Program-made: the position numbers and the translations under genes
Source of the DNA: Candidatus Culexarchaeum yellowstonense
GTDB taxonomy: Archaea; Thermoproteota; Methanomethylicia; Culexarchaeales; Culexarchaeaceae
Assembly: GCA_024707015.1 (NCBI GenBank)
Contig: JANGFR010000003.1
Location: 62,001 to 126,000 of the forward strand
Length of the DNA: 64,000 nt
Direction of reading: 5' to 3'
The notes under the pieces: model-generated
What the model saw: only the letters and a program-made list of their open reading frames with translations
What the model was told of the DNA's origin: nothing
Database searches by the model: none
Shown here: piece after piece, positions 38,101-47,964 of the stretch
Numbering within the stretch: the first letter of the stretch is position 1
How the letters are laid out: each line of letters begins with the position of its first letter

Positions 38101-39534
38101 ATGGTTGACATGATAATTAGAGGGGGACATTTATTAACTATGAAAGGTAATGGTGTTGGATACATTGAAAATGGAGCTATAGCCATAGAAGATGGAAGGA
38201 TAATTGCTGTTGGGAAGAGTGGGGATGTGGAATCAAAAGTTGGTGGAGCAGAAGATAGGATATATGCCCATGGAAAAATAGTTATGCCTGGACTAATAAA
38301 CGCCCACGTCCACACATACATGACCATAGCCAGAGGATTATGCCAAGACGTCCCAGAAATAGAATGGATGATAAAGACAGTTTCACCACTAACAAAACAC
38401 CTAACATCAGAATTAACTGTGAAATCATCTAGACTCGCAGTTCTGGAGGGGGTGAAGACTGGCACAACCCTATTCTCAGATTACGGCCCATACATGATGG
38501 AAATAAATAGTGAAGTACATTCCAAAATGGGGGTTAGAGCATTAACATGCACACCAATAAGCGAAGTTAAAAGTCTAGTTGGGCAAAGCCCATATGAACC
38601 ATACCAATTCGACTTAGAACTTGGAGAAAGGAGGATTAAGGAGGCGATGCAACTAATTGAGAAGTGGCATAATTGGGGTAATGGGAGAATAAGATGTTGC
38701 CTTGGACCCGTAGCAGCAGACATGCTAACCAAAGAAACGTTGTTAAAGGTGAAGGAGGTTGCTGAGGAATTAAATCTTCCAATACACTTCCACCTAGCTC
38801 AAGGGGGGAGGGAAGAAATACAAATAAAATTGAAATACAATACGACAACAGTCAAGTACCTTGAATCCATAGGATTCTTATCTGAGAAGGTTATGGGAGT
38901 ACACTGCCATGGAGCCAGCGATGAAGAATTAAAGATAATGGTGAGTAGGAGGGTTAAAATGGTGAGTTGCCCAACAGCCATAGCATTAATAGATGGATTG
39001 ATATCACCACTAAATCAATACATACAACTTGGTGGGATGGCATGTATAGGGAGTGATCAAGCCAATGGGAATAATAGTGTAAACATGTTCAATGAAATGA
39101 GGATGGCTGCAATACTAAATAAAGTTAAACACAAAGACCCAACAGTTCTACCAGCATGGAAAATCCTCAGATTAGCCACAATTGAGGGGGCTCAATGCAT
39201 AGGATTTGGAGATTTGGTAGGCTCATTGGAGGAGGGGAAGAGGGCTGACATAATAATATTGAATTTAAAGAAGCCAAACCTAACACCAGTAATAGATAGA
39301 CCGATAAGAAACATAACCTTCAACCTCGTGCACAGTGCCAATGGAAGTGAAGTTGAAACAGTAATAATTGATGGTAAAGTAGTCGTGGAGAATGGCGTTT
39401 ACAAGGTTATGAGTGAAGAGGGTATAATTGAAGATGCACAGAAAGCTTCAAATAAACTCATGGATATGGCAGCTGAAGACTATGTGAATTCAAACCCACT
39501 TATAATGAAGTACGCTAGGGAAAACCTCATATGA
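38101..39534 (+). CDS. Amidohydrolase, SAH/MTA deaminase or SsnA-like
   Basis: A 477-residue metal-dependent amidohydrolase. Metal ligands appear as NAHVHTYM near residue 70, HFHLAQGG near 220, GVHCHGAS near 265 and GSDQANGN near 317. The subgroup includes S-adenosylhomocysteine/5'-methylthioadenosine deaminases and SsnA. The EWMIKTVSPL stretch fits the deaminase type. GGTGATTCA directly precedes the ATG. The precise substrate is not resolved. Confidence 0.8.
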   Translation: MVDMIIRGGHLLTMKGNGVGYIENGAIAIEDGRIIAVGKSGDVESKVGGAEDRIYAHGKIVMPGLINAHVHTYMTIARGLCQDVPEIEWMIKTVSPLTKHLTSELTVKSSRLAVLEGVKTGTTLFSDYGPYMMEINSEVHSKMGVRALTCTPISEVKSLVGQSPYEPYQFDLELGERRIKEAMQLIEKWHNWGNGRIRCCLGPVAADMLTKETLLKVKEVAEELNLPIHFHLAQGGREEIQIKLKYNTTTVKYLESIGFLSEKVMGVHCHGASDEELKIMVSRRVKMVSCPTAIALIDGLISPLNQYIQLGGMACIGSDQANGNNSVNMFNEMRMAAILNKVKHKDPTVLPAWKILRLATIEGAQCIGFGDLVGSLEEGKRADIIILNLKKPNLTPVIDRPIRNITFNLVHSANGSEVETVIIDGKVVVENGVYKVMSEEGIIEDAQKASNKLMDMAAEDYVNSNPLIMKYARENLI

Positions 39535-39536
39535 AA

Positions 39537-41312
39537 TCATCGACTAAAAATACGTCTAAAACGCCACGTGTATGGTAAAGCCTCCCGCAACCCCTCAATA
39601 ACATTAAACATGCTCTCAACATAAGATTTGAAAGCTGAAATGAAACTTTGGAAATCCAATTTACCCTCAAACCCCTTAACGTGAAACCATGATGGAGAAT
39701 AATCTTTAGGCAAGTATCGTATCCAACGCTTCAACCATTCATCTATGAAGTTAAGGTCGAAGAACATTAGATGTGGGATGTAAGATTCAAATAATTGTGG
39801 TGTGGCAGTCTTCTCCAGAATTCTTCCAGACTCATCACCCTTAATTAGAGCCATGTAATTCAAATGATTCCTCCAAAAATCACAAGCCTCAAAACCCTCA
39901 GCAGTATATGGCACATACATGAAGAAGGAAATTAAACCCATCGATAAGAAGCCTACACCGAACCCAGCAACTATAACGTAGAGAGCTTTAAAGAGGCTAA
40001 ATAATTGTGGATTTAGAGGTGGGGAAGAAAACATCAAAATGCTGGCAATTATAAGGGCTATGGAAAGCCCTACAGGTATTGATAGTAGAAGTATCCTCTT
40101 AACCTTAAACCTACTCTTAAGGTACCCCCTCTCAACAAGCCTAGATTCAACTTTAAACTCCACATCCCTCTGAATATCATCAAAGAAGGAGAGGAAGGAT
40201 TTTGCATTCTTATAAGACAAAGCTAAACGTAGAATATCCCCATCAAAAACGTTTAAATCATACCTCCTCAGATTCCTCAAAGCATCCTCCGTTGATGAAG
40301 TGGAAGAGAAAAATGCATTCCTCTTCACCTCATCATACTCTATATTCAAAACACCCTTCCTAGCCAATTCAAGAATCTCACTTAAAGCAGCCTCATAATC
40401 CAACTCCCTATTCAACAAATATGAAACCTCAATTGGAGACAAATTTGAGGGTTGAACGACCATTGATGGTAAAGCATACTCTTCAAAATGCGCCATAAAC
40501 CTCCTCCTCTTAAAATACCAAAACATAAAAGTTCCAAAGGTTGAGAATAGTATCACGATTAACGTTATTTCCAGCGGATAATCCTTAATTATACGGAAAC
40601 TGTCTGGTTTAGGCTCATACATCTTTGGGAAAGCCACGGAAATTCTACAACCAGTATAGGCTGGAACATTGCTATAATTAAAAAGTATAGTGGTGTAGTT
40701 GTCTGAGTAGAATATGTTTTGAGGGGTTGGATCCACCTTAAATAGAGTGCTACTGGATATGTTCCCAGGAATTTTAAGTATGATGCTCACTGAATTTATT
40801 GCAACCTCGAAGTCCCTACCCACAGGATCCCAGTTAATTGAATTCTGCAATGAATCAATGAGCTTCAATCCACCATAAACCCTATAATTAAACATAAAAG
40901 TAACTTCTCGAGGTGGATTAACCACACTATGATAGACAACTGTAACATCACGATGATAAATCGTTAGAATAACTCGTTGCAAATTATAAAATGCCCTAAC
41001 ACCAGTCAAATTTACACCATAAGCCTTAGCGGATAGAAAATCAACATAATCCACATCACTAAGTGGAATCAACCTACCAAAAGAGGAAAATGTGCCATGA
41101 ACATATCTCACAGTAATATTCTCGTAAACCATGAATGTACCATCAGGATAAACCTCAACAACAATGGACATTGAGGGAATCTCATAAATCTTAGATGGAA
41201 TTTGAGATGGGAATATTTGAGGATGCGTAAAGACAATTTCGGGAGCTAAGGAGAAGATTATTAGTAGAAGTGAAAACGAAAACCAAAATAGTTTACTGTA
41301 AAATGTAGGCAT
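39537..41312 (-). CDS. DUF2207-family membrane protein (copy without Gly-rich tail)
   Basis: A 591-residue exported membrane protein. A signal-like segment opens it, and the extracellular DUF2207 domain follows (SIVVEVYPDGTFMVYENITV, GRLIPLSDVDYVD). There is a TM near 255, then LSPIEVSYLLNRELDYEAAL of the cytoplasmic segment, and two more TMs near 410-470. The function is unknown. It is a tandem paralogue of the next upstream gene, with near-identical order of motifs, but it ends in RRIFSR instead of a glycine-rich tail. Confidence 0.8.
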   Translation of the reverse strand: MPTFYSKLFWFSFSLLLIIFSLAPEIVFTHPQIFPSQIPSKIYEIPSMSIVVEVYPDGTFMVYENITVRYVHGTFSSFGRLIPLSDVDYVDFLSAKAYGVNLTGVRAFYNLQRVILTIYHRDVTVVYHSVVNPPREVTFMFNYRVYGGLKLIDSLQNSINWDPVGRDFEVAINSVSIILKIPGNISSSTLFKVDPTPQNIFYSDNYTTILFNYSNVPAYTGCRISVAFPKMYEPKPDSFRIIKDYPLEITLIVILFSTFGTFMFWYFKRRRFMAHFEEYALPSMVVQPSNLSPIEVSYLLNRELDYEAALSEILELARKGVLNIEYDEVKRNAFFSSTSSTEDALRNLRRYDLNVFDGDILRLALSYKNAKSFLSFFDDIQRDVEFKVESRLVERGYLKSRFKVKRILLLSIPVGLSIALIIASILMFSSPPLNPQLFSLFKALYVIVAGFGVGFLSMGLISFFMYVPYTAEGFEACDFWRNHLNYMALIKGDESGRILEKTATPQLFESYIPHLMFFDLNFIDEWLKRWIRYLPKDYSPSWFHVKGFEGKLDFQSFISAFKSYVESMFNVIEGLREALPYTWRFRRIFSR

Positions 41313-41372
41313 ATCAAATTAAACTGTGAAGTGGAATGTTAAAAAAGTTTGTTGAAATTGAATTTATGTAGG

Positions 41373-43145
41373 CTACCCAACCCTACCTCCCCCACCGCCA
41401 AGCCCCCCTCTACCGCCAAACCCACCTCCAATGAATGGTCCACCACCAGTGGCCGTCGATACTCTACTCTGAATGACGCCAAGCATACTTTCAATAGATG
41501 AATTTAAAGCTGAAACAAATGATGGGAAATCCAGTTGAATACTCTCATATCCTTTAACATGGAGCCATGATGGAGAATACCGATAAAACCTCGTAACAGG
41601 TATTGACCAACGATTCAGCCATGTAGTTACGTAGAATGGGTTGTATAGGAGTACATATGGAAGATAGGATTCAACTAATTTGGGTTCACCGGCCTCCTTA
41701 ACAATCTTCTCAATCTCATTCTCCTTAACATTTACTACGCTATTCAAATACTCCTTCCAATACCTATATGCTTTAGCACCATCAACCGTGTATGGTGTAA
41801 ATTGTGAGTATATTATGCCCACTGGTGTGAAACTTAATCCAAAACCAATAGTTAATGGGTATAGGGCCTTATATAAGCTGAACAGCCATGGATTTGGAGG
41901 TGGAGAATTGAAGACATGGAAGCCAATAATGAGTGTTGCAATAAAAGCTGCACCACAAATGTATATCGTTAACATCCTCTTACGCTTAAAGCCACTCTTA
42001 AAGTAGCCCATACGTGTAAGTTCAGCTTCAACCTTACTCTCAATATCCCTCCTAACATCATCAAATAGGGCGATAAACTTCTTCACATCCCCAGAAGAGA
42101 CAGCTAAACGTAGAATCTCAACTTCAAAGTGTTTCAAACCATACCTCTCAAAGTTCCCCAATACATCATCAGTTCTACTGGAAGGTTTGAAGTATGTATT
42201 CTTCTTCTCCCCATCATATTCTATGTCAATGAACCCTCTCCTAGCCAATTCAAGAATCTCACTTAAAGCAGCTTCATAGCTTAATCCCCTATTCAGTAGG
42301 TATGAAACTTCCATGGGGGAGAGGTTTAATGGCTGAGCCAATAGAGATGTTGAACCGACTTCAAAATCGGTTTTAGGCATCCTGCCCCTAAAGAACCAAA
42401 ATACAAGCATAACCAATGTGGAAAGCATTACAATGGTTAAAGCTGACTCTGCAGGATAATTCTTTAATATACTTAGACTATCCGCTTTAGGCTCATAGAT
42501 CTTTGGGAATAACACCACAACCCTATAACCAGTACTTGCTGGGAGATTCCGATACGTGAACAATACACTCGTATATCCATTGGAGTAAGAAACTTCCACA
42601 GGATTTGGGCTAACACTAAACAAGTTGCTACCCACAACGTTACCTGGAATCCTTACCACAACATTTACCAAACCTATTGGAACCTCCCAATCACTACCAA
42701 CAGCATTCCAATCCACAGAATTCTGCAAAGAATTTGGGGAAATCAATCCACCATAAACCCTATACCTCAACATGAAGGTAGCTTCACGGGGGCCTAAAAC
42801 ATCACGATAATAGATTGTCAAAGTCATTCTACTAAGGGTATAAGACGTTCTAACACTGGTTACATCAACACCGTTAGCATCAACAGACAACAATTCAATG
42901 TAATCTAATCCCCCAAGCGGAATCCACCTCTCAAAGAAAGTGAATGATCCATAAACATACCTTATAGTAATATTCTCAGAAACCAATAAAGTGCCATCAC
43001 CACAAACCTCAATATCCACAGATATCGATGGAACCTCATAAACCTTCGATTGAAGTTGCGATGAAACTGGCTGGAAAAGCAAAGCCACATAGACAAATAA
43101 TATAAAGGGTATTAGAAATCTGATTTTAACTGAAATCGAATTCAT
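41373..43145 (-). CDS. DUF2207-family membrane protein with Gly-rich C-terminus
   Basis: A 590-residue paralogue of the downstream gene, with the same layout: signal segment, DUF2207 domain (SVDIEVCGDGTLLVSENITI, ERWIPLGGLDYIE), TM near 250, LSPMEVSYLLNRGLSYEAAL, and two TMs near 400-450. It ends with a glycine-rich tail (GGGPFIGGGFGGRGG), which is common in DUF2207 proteins. The two genes are 60 bp apart and probably arose by local duplication. The function is unknown. Confidence 0.82.
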   Translation of the reverse strand: MNSISVKIRFLIPFILFVYVALLFQPVSSQLQSKVYEVPSISVDIEVCGDGTLLVSENITIRYVYGSFTFFERWIPLGGLDYIELLSVDANGVDVTSVRTSYTLSRMTLTIYYRDVLGPREATFMLRYRVYGGLISPNSLQNSVDWNAVGSDWEVPIGLVNVVVRIPGNVVGSNLFSVSPNPVEVSYSNGYTSVLFTYRNLPASTGYRVVVLFPKIYEPKADSLSILKNYPAESALTIVMLSTLVMLVFWFFRGRMPKTDFEVGSTSLLAQPLNLSPMEVSYLLNRGLSYEAALSEILELARRGFIDIEYDGEKKNTYFKPSSRTDDVLGNFERYGLKHFEVEILRLAVSSGDVKKFIALFDDVRRDIESKVEAELTRMGYFKSGFKRKRMLTIYICGAAFIATLIIGFHVFNSPPPNPWLFSLYKALYPLTIGFGLSFTPVGIIYSQFTPYTVDGAKAYRYWKEYLNSVVNVKENEIEKIVKEAGEPKLVESYLPYVLLYNPFYVTTWLNRWSIPVTRFYRYSPSWLHVKGYESIQLDFPSFVSALNSSIESMLGVIQSRVSTATGGGPFIGGGFGGRGGLGGGGGRVG

Positions 43146-43321
43146 TTCAAAATAAAATCCAAATTCGAGGATTTAAACATTTCGTATGTGGTTTATTTCG
43201 AATTATCCAAATCTTTAACCAAAACCAACGATAATAAACATCAAATTCACACTTTCATTAAGCATTTATTGAAAGCCTTAGAAGACACATAAAAAAGGGG
43301 AGATTAAGGATTAAGTTTAGC

Positions 43322-44494
43322 TTATTTTGCCGTCCAAACTATTTTACCATCTATAATTACCATTTCAACTTTACTCTTAATATCCAAGGGGTCTCCATTG
43401 AGTATTCTTAGATCTGCATCCTTCCCCTTCTCAATACTTCCAACCCTATTTGCTACTCCAAGGATTTCAGCTGGATTTATCGTTATGGCTTTCAATGCCT
43501 CATCATAGGGTAATCCGTGCTTTGCAGCCATCATGGCACATATTGGTAGGAAGGATACCGATTGCCCTAAAGCATCTGTTTGAATTGCAAATTTAACTCC
43601 AGCCTCATATAGTATTCTCGGAGTGTTGAAGTTTAATTCCCTCATCTCCCACTTCCCCCTAGCCAGTAGGCTTGGACCCCAAACTGCAGGAACCCCCTTC
43701 TTCGCAATCCAACCGGCTATCCTATGGCCTTCAGTGGCATGCTCCCAAGACAATTTAGCTCCAAATTCCTCAGCAATCCTTATGGCTGTAGCTATATCGT
43801 CAGCTCTATGGGCATGAGCTCTAAATGGTATTTCACCCCTCAAAACCCTCTCCAAAGCTTCAAGCTTCAAATCCACTTCAGGCATCTTTGTGGGGTCATC
43901 CTTTGCAAGCTCCTTCTTCCTCATATAATTCTTCGTCCTCTGAAGCCACTCCCTAAGAAGCCCTGCAACACCCATACGTGTAGCTGGAGTCCTCTTAAGC
44001 TCTACACCATAAACCCTCCTGGGGTTCTCACCGAAGGCAATCTTCATCCCAGAAGGCTCCTTCAAAACCATCTCGTCAACAACGGGTTTGGGAGCAGTCT
44101 TCAAAGCCACACCCATACCTCCAATCACATTAGCGCTTCCGGGGAGAATTTGAACTGTGGTTATCCCAGTTTCAAGGGCTGCTTGCAACCCCTTCTCATC
44201 AGCATTAGCTTTAATGGCATCTATAGCTCTCAAATGAGGTGTAACTGGATCTGTCATCTCATTGGTATCATCACCAAACCAACCAACAGTCTCCTCAGCA
44301 ATCCCAATGTGACAGTGAGCTTCCACAAGCCCAGGCATAACGACCTTATCCCTAGCATCAATAACCTCTGCACGTTCAGGTATCTTCAAATCCACGCCAA
44401 CATCAACTATCTTCCCATCATCAATGAGTATAGTCCCCCTCTTAAGGACGCCCTTAGTTATTGTCAATATCGTTGCATCCTTAATAGCCAACAT
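43322..44494 (-). CDS. Amidohydrolase, imidazolonepropionase-like
   Basis: A 390-residue amidohydrolase. It has VMPGLVEAHCHIGIAEE near residue 60, PFRAHAHRADD near 225, LSWEHATEGH near 250 and FAIQTDALGQS near 315, which supply the metal ligands. It belongs to the imidazolonepropionase/prolidase-like group. No histidine degradation genes are present. The start codon faces the disrupted methyltransferase fragment about 100 bp away. Confidence 0.8.
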   Translation of the reverse strand: MLAIKDATILTITKGVLKRGTILIDDGKIVDVGVDLKIPERAEVIDARDKVVMPGLVEAHCHIGIAEETVGWFGDDTNEMTDPVTPHLRAIDAIKANADEKGLQAALETGITTVQILPGSANVIGGMGVALKTAPKPVVDEMVLKEPSGMKIAFGENPRRVYGVELKRTPATRMGVAGLLREWLQRTKNYMRKKELAKDDPTKMPEVDLKLEALERVLRGEIPFRAHAHRADDIATAIRIAEEFGAKLSWEHATEGHRIAGWIAKKGVPAVWGPSLLARGKWEMRELNFNTPRILYEAGVKFAIQTDALGQSVSFLPICAMMAAKHGLPYDEALKAITINPAEILGVANRVGSIEKGKDADLRILNGDPLDIKSKVEMVIIDGKIVWTAK

Positions 44495-44594
44495 GAAATG
44501 TCACCATAGATATTATATCCAAAATGGATTTAAGCATTACAATTGAGCAAAATTTAAGTTATAGATTCAATAGAAGAGGGGTTTATGTGGAAAT

Positions 44595-44705
44595 ATGGGT
44601 GCGTGGATTGAAGAGATGTATAGACTGTATCCATGGCCTGAAGACCCTTCAAGGGATGAAGGTAAGAGGAGGTATTATGAAGCATTAAATAAGTCTAAGA
44701 TATAG
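44595..44705 (+). pseudogene. 5' fragment of a methyltransferase gene split by integration
   Basis: ATG 44595 opens a 36-codon frame (GAWIEEMYRLYPWPEDPSRD, then KRRYYEALNKSKI) ending at TAG 44703-44705. YPWPEDPSRD and RRYYEAL are typical of the N-terminus of a SAM methyltransferase. The missing part, including the SAM motif, is found 9.2 kb away at 53.88 kb. The two join naturally at LNKSKI/LDKFKV. The integrated element begins within this segment. Confidence 0.7.
44685..44701 (+). repeat. Left junction repeat (attL candidate)
   Basis: TTAAATAAGTCTAAGAT here matches TTAGATAAGTTTAAGGT at 53881-53897 in 14 of 17 positions, in the same orientation. Both lie at the break point of the split methyltransferase gene and encode equivalent residues (LNKSKI and LDKFKV). 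Confidence 0.6.
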
Positions 44706-44725
44706 TTAACTTTTTATTTAACCAC

Positions 44726-44756
44726 TTCCCATTTTTATTTGTTCACCTATAGGGAG
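44726..44756. promoter_or_regulatory. CCCAT/CCTATAGGGAG motif ahead of the integrase
   Basis: TTCCCAT at 44726 and CCTATAGGGAG at 44746-44756 lie directly before the integrase GTG. Similar pairs occur at 53797-53820 (TTCCCAT, CCTATATGGGAG) and, in weaker form, at 47491-47511. In the excised circle the 53.8-kb copy would fall about 130 bp upstream of the integrase. An element-specific operator is possible. Confidence 0.35.
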
Positions 44757-44757
44757 T

Positions 44758-45918
44758 GTGAAGTTAAAGGTGGGGTGCCTCCAATATTTAAGTCAATTTG
44801 AAAGCAAGAATACCATCTACACGTATATGGCGGCAATAAGGAAGTTCCTTGAAACAGTATATGGTGTGAAGGTTAAAAGGCGTGAAGAGCTTGAATTGCA
44901 TGCTACACGATACCTGCAGGAGAGGGCTGGGAATCTTCAGAAAATTATGGAGGATGTTCAAGGCTTCACTGCAGCCATAAAGGATATGCCTCCAAAAACC
45001 CGTAAAACCTACCTGGCAGCCATAAAAACCTTCCTATTGGAGAATAATGTTGAGTTACCTCAGCTCTTCTGGAGGAGGCTGCGTGGAAGGGTGAAGGGAA
45101 GCCACCCTGTAAGCGAGGAAGCCGTTCCAAGCAAAACTGTCCTGCGCAGTGTAATGATGCATCTCCCCACAGTGGGCAAAGCATTATTCCTAACCCTACT
45201 CTCCAGTGGAATGAGGATTGGCGAAGCCCTCCAAATCAAGATCGCTGATTTAGAATTGGAGCATGATCCACCCATGATTCACATACGTGCGGAATATACG
45301 AAGACGGGTGAAAAACGAATATGCTTCATAACCCCTGAAGCCGCTGAAGCCATACGTGAATGGCTAAAGATCCATGACCAATGGATAAAGGCGGCAGCAA
45401 GGAAAAGCCACCTATACAGGAAGAATATTGATGACCAAAGGCTTTTCCCAATGCGCGGAGCCAACGCCCGCGTAATATGGAGGAGGGCGCTCCATAAGAC
45501 TGGGAATGGGAAGGTGGATCCGCGGACCAGGCGCCTACTCATACATCCACACGTACTAAGAAAATACTTCCGAAGCATAGTGGGAAGCATTGCAAGCGTG
45601 GATGTGGCTGAAGCACTAATGGGCCACCACAGCTACCTAACCGAAGTCTACAGGAAATATCCGGACCCAGAACGCTACCTAGGCGAAGCCTACAAAAAGG
45701 CAATACCTGAACTCCAAATCTTCACACAGCCACATCCAAGCGAGGAAAAAATCAAGCAGGTTGAGGAGAGAAACCGCCTCCTAGAAAACCTAAACATGCA
45801 ACTTCAAGCTCGAGTCATTCAACTGGAGAATGAGTATAGAGACTTCAAGCAGCAGACTTTAAGGGAGATTGAGGAGCTTAAGAAACTGGTCCAGCAGCTA
45901 ATGCAACCACAACATTAA
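44758..45918 (+). CDS. Tyrosine recombinase (integrase)
   Basis: A 386-residue site-specific recombinase. The N-terminal SAM-like core-binding domain includes YLSQFESKNTIYTYMAAIRK. The catalytic domain shows the first Arg in LLSSGMRIGEALQI near residue 160, HPHVLRKYFRS with the H-x-x-R pair, and MGHHSYLTEVYRKYP with the second His and the nucleophilic Tyr. A C-terminal coiled coil follows (IKQVEERNRLLENLNMQLQA). It sits at the left end of the element and should catalyse integration and excision. The GTG start is 1 base after GGGAG, which is tight. Confidence 0.9.
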   Translation: MKLKVGCLQYLSQFESKNTIYTYMAAIRKFLETVYGVKVKRREELELHATRYLQERAGNLQKIMEDVQGFTAAIKDMPPKTRKTYLAAIKTFLLENNVELPQLFWRRLRGRVKGSHPVSEEAVPSKTVLRSVMMHLPTVGKALFLTLLSSGMRIGEALQIKIADLELEHDPPMIHIRAEYTKTGEKRICFITPEAAEAIREWLKIHDQWIKAAARKSHLYRKNIDDQRLFPMRGANARVIWRRALHKTGNGKVDPRTRRLLIHPHVLRKYFRSIVGSIASVDVAEALMGHHSYLTEVYRKYPDPERYLGEAYKKAIPELQIFTQPHPSEEKIKQVEERNRLLENLNMQLQARVIQLENEYRDFKQQTLREIEELKKLVQQLMQPQH

Positions 45919-46058
45919 CACTCCTTTTTTCACTCACCATCAAGTGATGATGAACCTCACACACCCCTCTATCCCCCTAGAGTGGGGACAACGGGGGCAT
46001 CGGGGACAACCATGAGAAAACATGCTCCCAGAAAAAGACCAGCAACTGCTAGACAATT

Positions 46059-47414
46059 TCAGAGAGTAGAGTATGGTTGACGATCCTTTATGGCTTCAAG
46101 TATTTCCTCGTAGAAGGCTGGATCCCTCCCCCTGGGATGGTACTCGTAGAGGTCGCGGAGAGTCCAAGGCTCAGCATAATCTATCTTTACATTTAAAGGC
46201 GCCTTCCCCTTCGAAACATATTCACATGCCTTCAGAAGTCTCTGCTCAACCTCACTTGAGAAGAGATAGGTGCGGTGATCTAGGAACCCATTCTTCAAAG
46301 CATTAAACCATCTTTCAAATATTGGAAGAAAACTCTTTTTCCCAAGAAATTCAACTTCCGAGAAACCCCACATGTAGACTATCATAATTTTACTGCTTTC
46401 AGGAAGTTTAAGTAGAATGTTTAAGCCATCCTTGAAGGCTGAAAGCATTTTCAAAGCATTTTCCAAATTGCCTTTTACAGTCAAAACCCATTCGGGTTTT
46501 TCCTTCAAGATAAACCTGAAGAAGGCATTCCACACCTCCCCATAGTTTTCGAAAAAGATAGTTTCGTTTTCTTTAAGCAATTCAGCCCTCTTAAGCCCTT
46601 GCAGAATCATGCCGTGGAAGTTGAGGAAACTGTTGAAGAGTGTTGCACAGCTCCCAAGACTTCCCTCCATCAATTCCTCAAACTCCATGCCGAGCCTCCT
46701 CACCTCATCCTCCTTCTCCCCGAGAAATTCAAGGAGCTCCTTTAAACTTGCCTTCAGGGAAAGCTCTCTTACAATGCCAATTATTTTTAAAGCATTTTCT
46801 TCAGCCTGCAAGCGTTTGAGAAACTCTTCATTCCCAGTTTCCTCATATAGCTTCGAATATTTCTCCCTATTCTTCTTGTTCAACTCCTCATTAGAAATGA
46901 GTGCCTCATTTAAGAGGGGGGATGAAAATTCTGCTTGCACCCCCGCCCAATAAGCCCATAATAATAGTTTCTCAACTTTCTCCTGTTTCTTAGGGGGATA
47001 TTTCTTTAATTCCCTCCACATTCTATAAGCAATCATTTCGCTGGGGTCATCGAAAACATCAATTTCAGCAGATCCAAAAACGAGGAATGGAGCTGAATCC
47101 TCATATAGCCCCGCGAATATTGGTTGCCCCATCATTTGATCGGAGCATTTTTTAATGGTTTCCACAGCTTGTTTATTGAAGAATTGCTGGGTCAATCGAT
47201 ACTTAATTTTTCCATTTTCAATTATCTTTTCAATTGTGCCTTGCAAAATCAAATTTTTTAAGTTTGAATCTATAACGAAATTCCCAACTTCACGATTTAA
47301 AATTTTACTTAGATTTAATTTAATTTCGGAGAAAGTCAAAGGCAGTTGTGCTTCCTTTAAAACTTGAATTATATACTTATCCATCACGCGTTTTTTAGGC
47401 AAATCCATCCCCAA
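46059..47414 (-). CDS. Element-encoded protein with N-terminal winged helix
   Basis: A 451-residue protein of unknown family, the only leftward gene of the element. Residues about 12-75 look like a winged helix (YIIQVLKEAQLPLTFSEIKL, then SNLKNLILQGTIEKI with a wing ending YRLTQQF). The rest is helical, with a long coiled-coil-like part near 165-250 (NEELNKKNREKYSKLYEETG, ELLEFLGEKEDEVRRLGMEF). A transcriptional or maintenance regulator is possible. It is divergent from the operon that starts at 47516. Confidence 0.55.
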   Translation of the reverse strand: MGMDLPKKRVMDKYIIQVLKEAQLPLTFSEIKLNLSKILNREVGNFVIDSNLKNLILQGTIEKIIENGKIKYRLTQQFFNKQAVETIKKCSDQMMGQPIFAGLYEDSAPFLVFGSAEIDVFDDPSEMIAYRMWRELKKYPPKKQEKVEKLLLWAYWAGVQAEFSSPLLNEALISNEELNKKNREKYSKLYEETGNEEFLKRLQAEENALKIIGIVRELSLKASLKELLEFLGEKEDEVRRLGMEFEELMEGSLGSCATLFNSFLNFHGMILQGLKRAELLKENETIFFENYGEVWNAFFRFILKEKPEWVLTVKGNLENALKMLSAFKDGLNILLKLPESSKIMIVYMWGFSEVEFLGKKSFLPIFERWFNALKNGFLDHRTYLFSSEVEQRLLKACEYVSKGKAPLNVKIDYAEPWTLRDLYEYHPRGRDPAFYEEILEAIKDRQPYSTL

Positions 47415-47490
47415 AATAAGGGATTAAATTCAATTATTTAAATCTATCTATAAAATAACTAAGTTATAGGAAGAAATAAATATTATTACA

Positions 47491-47511
47491 ATCCCCTCCC
47501 TCTAATGGGGA
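47491..47511. promoter_or_regulatory. CCCC...GGGG inverted motif before the element operon
   Basis: TCCCC at 47492-47496 and TGGGGA at 47506-47511 form an inverted repeat just before the first small gene of the rightward operon. It resembles the motifs at 44726-44756 and 53797-53820 and overlaps the ribosome-binding region. Confidence 0.3.
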
Positions 47512-47515
47512 AGCT

Positions 47516-47662
47516 ATGAGCAAGCAACAAACAACAAAAAAAGAATTGATCGTGATGGAAAAAGAAGAGTTTGAAGCATTCTTCGAATTAGTTCAGGCAG
47601 CAGTGAAACTCCTTAGGAGATATGATGAGCTTAATCGCGAATTAAAAGCTTCTTTGAGGTGA
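47516..47662 (+). CDS. 48-residue helical protein of the element
   Basis: A short frame from ATG 47516 with GGGGAAG 5 bases upstream. The product is helical and charged (MEKEEFEAFFELVQAAVKLL, then RRYDELNRELKASLR). It ends in the GAGGTGA that serves as the ribosome-binding site of the next gene, which supports translation of both. The family is not recognised. Confidence 0.5.
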   Translation: MSKQQTTKKELIVMEKEEFEAFFELVQAAVKLLRRYDELNRELKASLR

Positions 47663-47667
47663 AATTT

Positions 47668-47964
47668 ATGGTTAAACTCGACTTTATGCGAATAAAAGTT
47701 ATAAAAGAGAAATATGTTAAAGTCGACATCAATCTATGGCTAAATAATTATAATCTCACGGGAGAACAGCAAGAAGCAATAGAGCAATTAATTGTTGATT
47801 ATATTGCTAGCAACTTGGCATATCCCCATATATATCGACAAACTTTTATTCTTAGCCCCGATTACATAAGCTTTCTTTGCTTGAAAAAAGATTTACCGCA
47901 ACTTTTGGAGAAATTGCAAAACATTCTTCCCTCCGAGGTGGCAACCTGTGAAGCCAGAGTATAA
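47668..47964 (+). CDS. 98-residue hypothetical protein of the element
   Basis: A small alpha/beta protein starting at ATG 47668, 5 bases after GAGGTGA. It reads VKLDFMRIKVIKEKYVKVD, NYNLTGEQQEAIEQLIVDYI and FLCLKKDLPQLLEKLQNILP. The family is not recognised. The next gene starts inside its 3' end. Confidence 0.5.
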   Translation: MVKLDFMRIKVIKEKYVKVDINLWLNNYNLTGEQQEAIEQLIVDYIASNLAYPHIYRQTFILSPDYISFLCLKKDLPQLLEKLQNILPSEVATCEARV

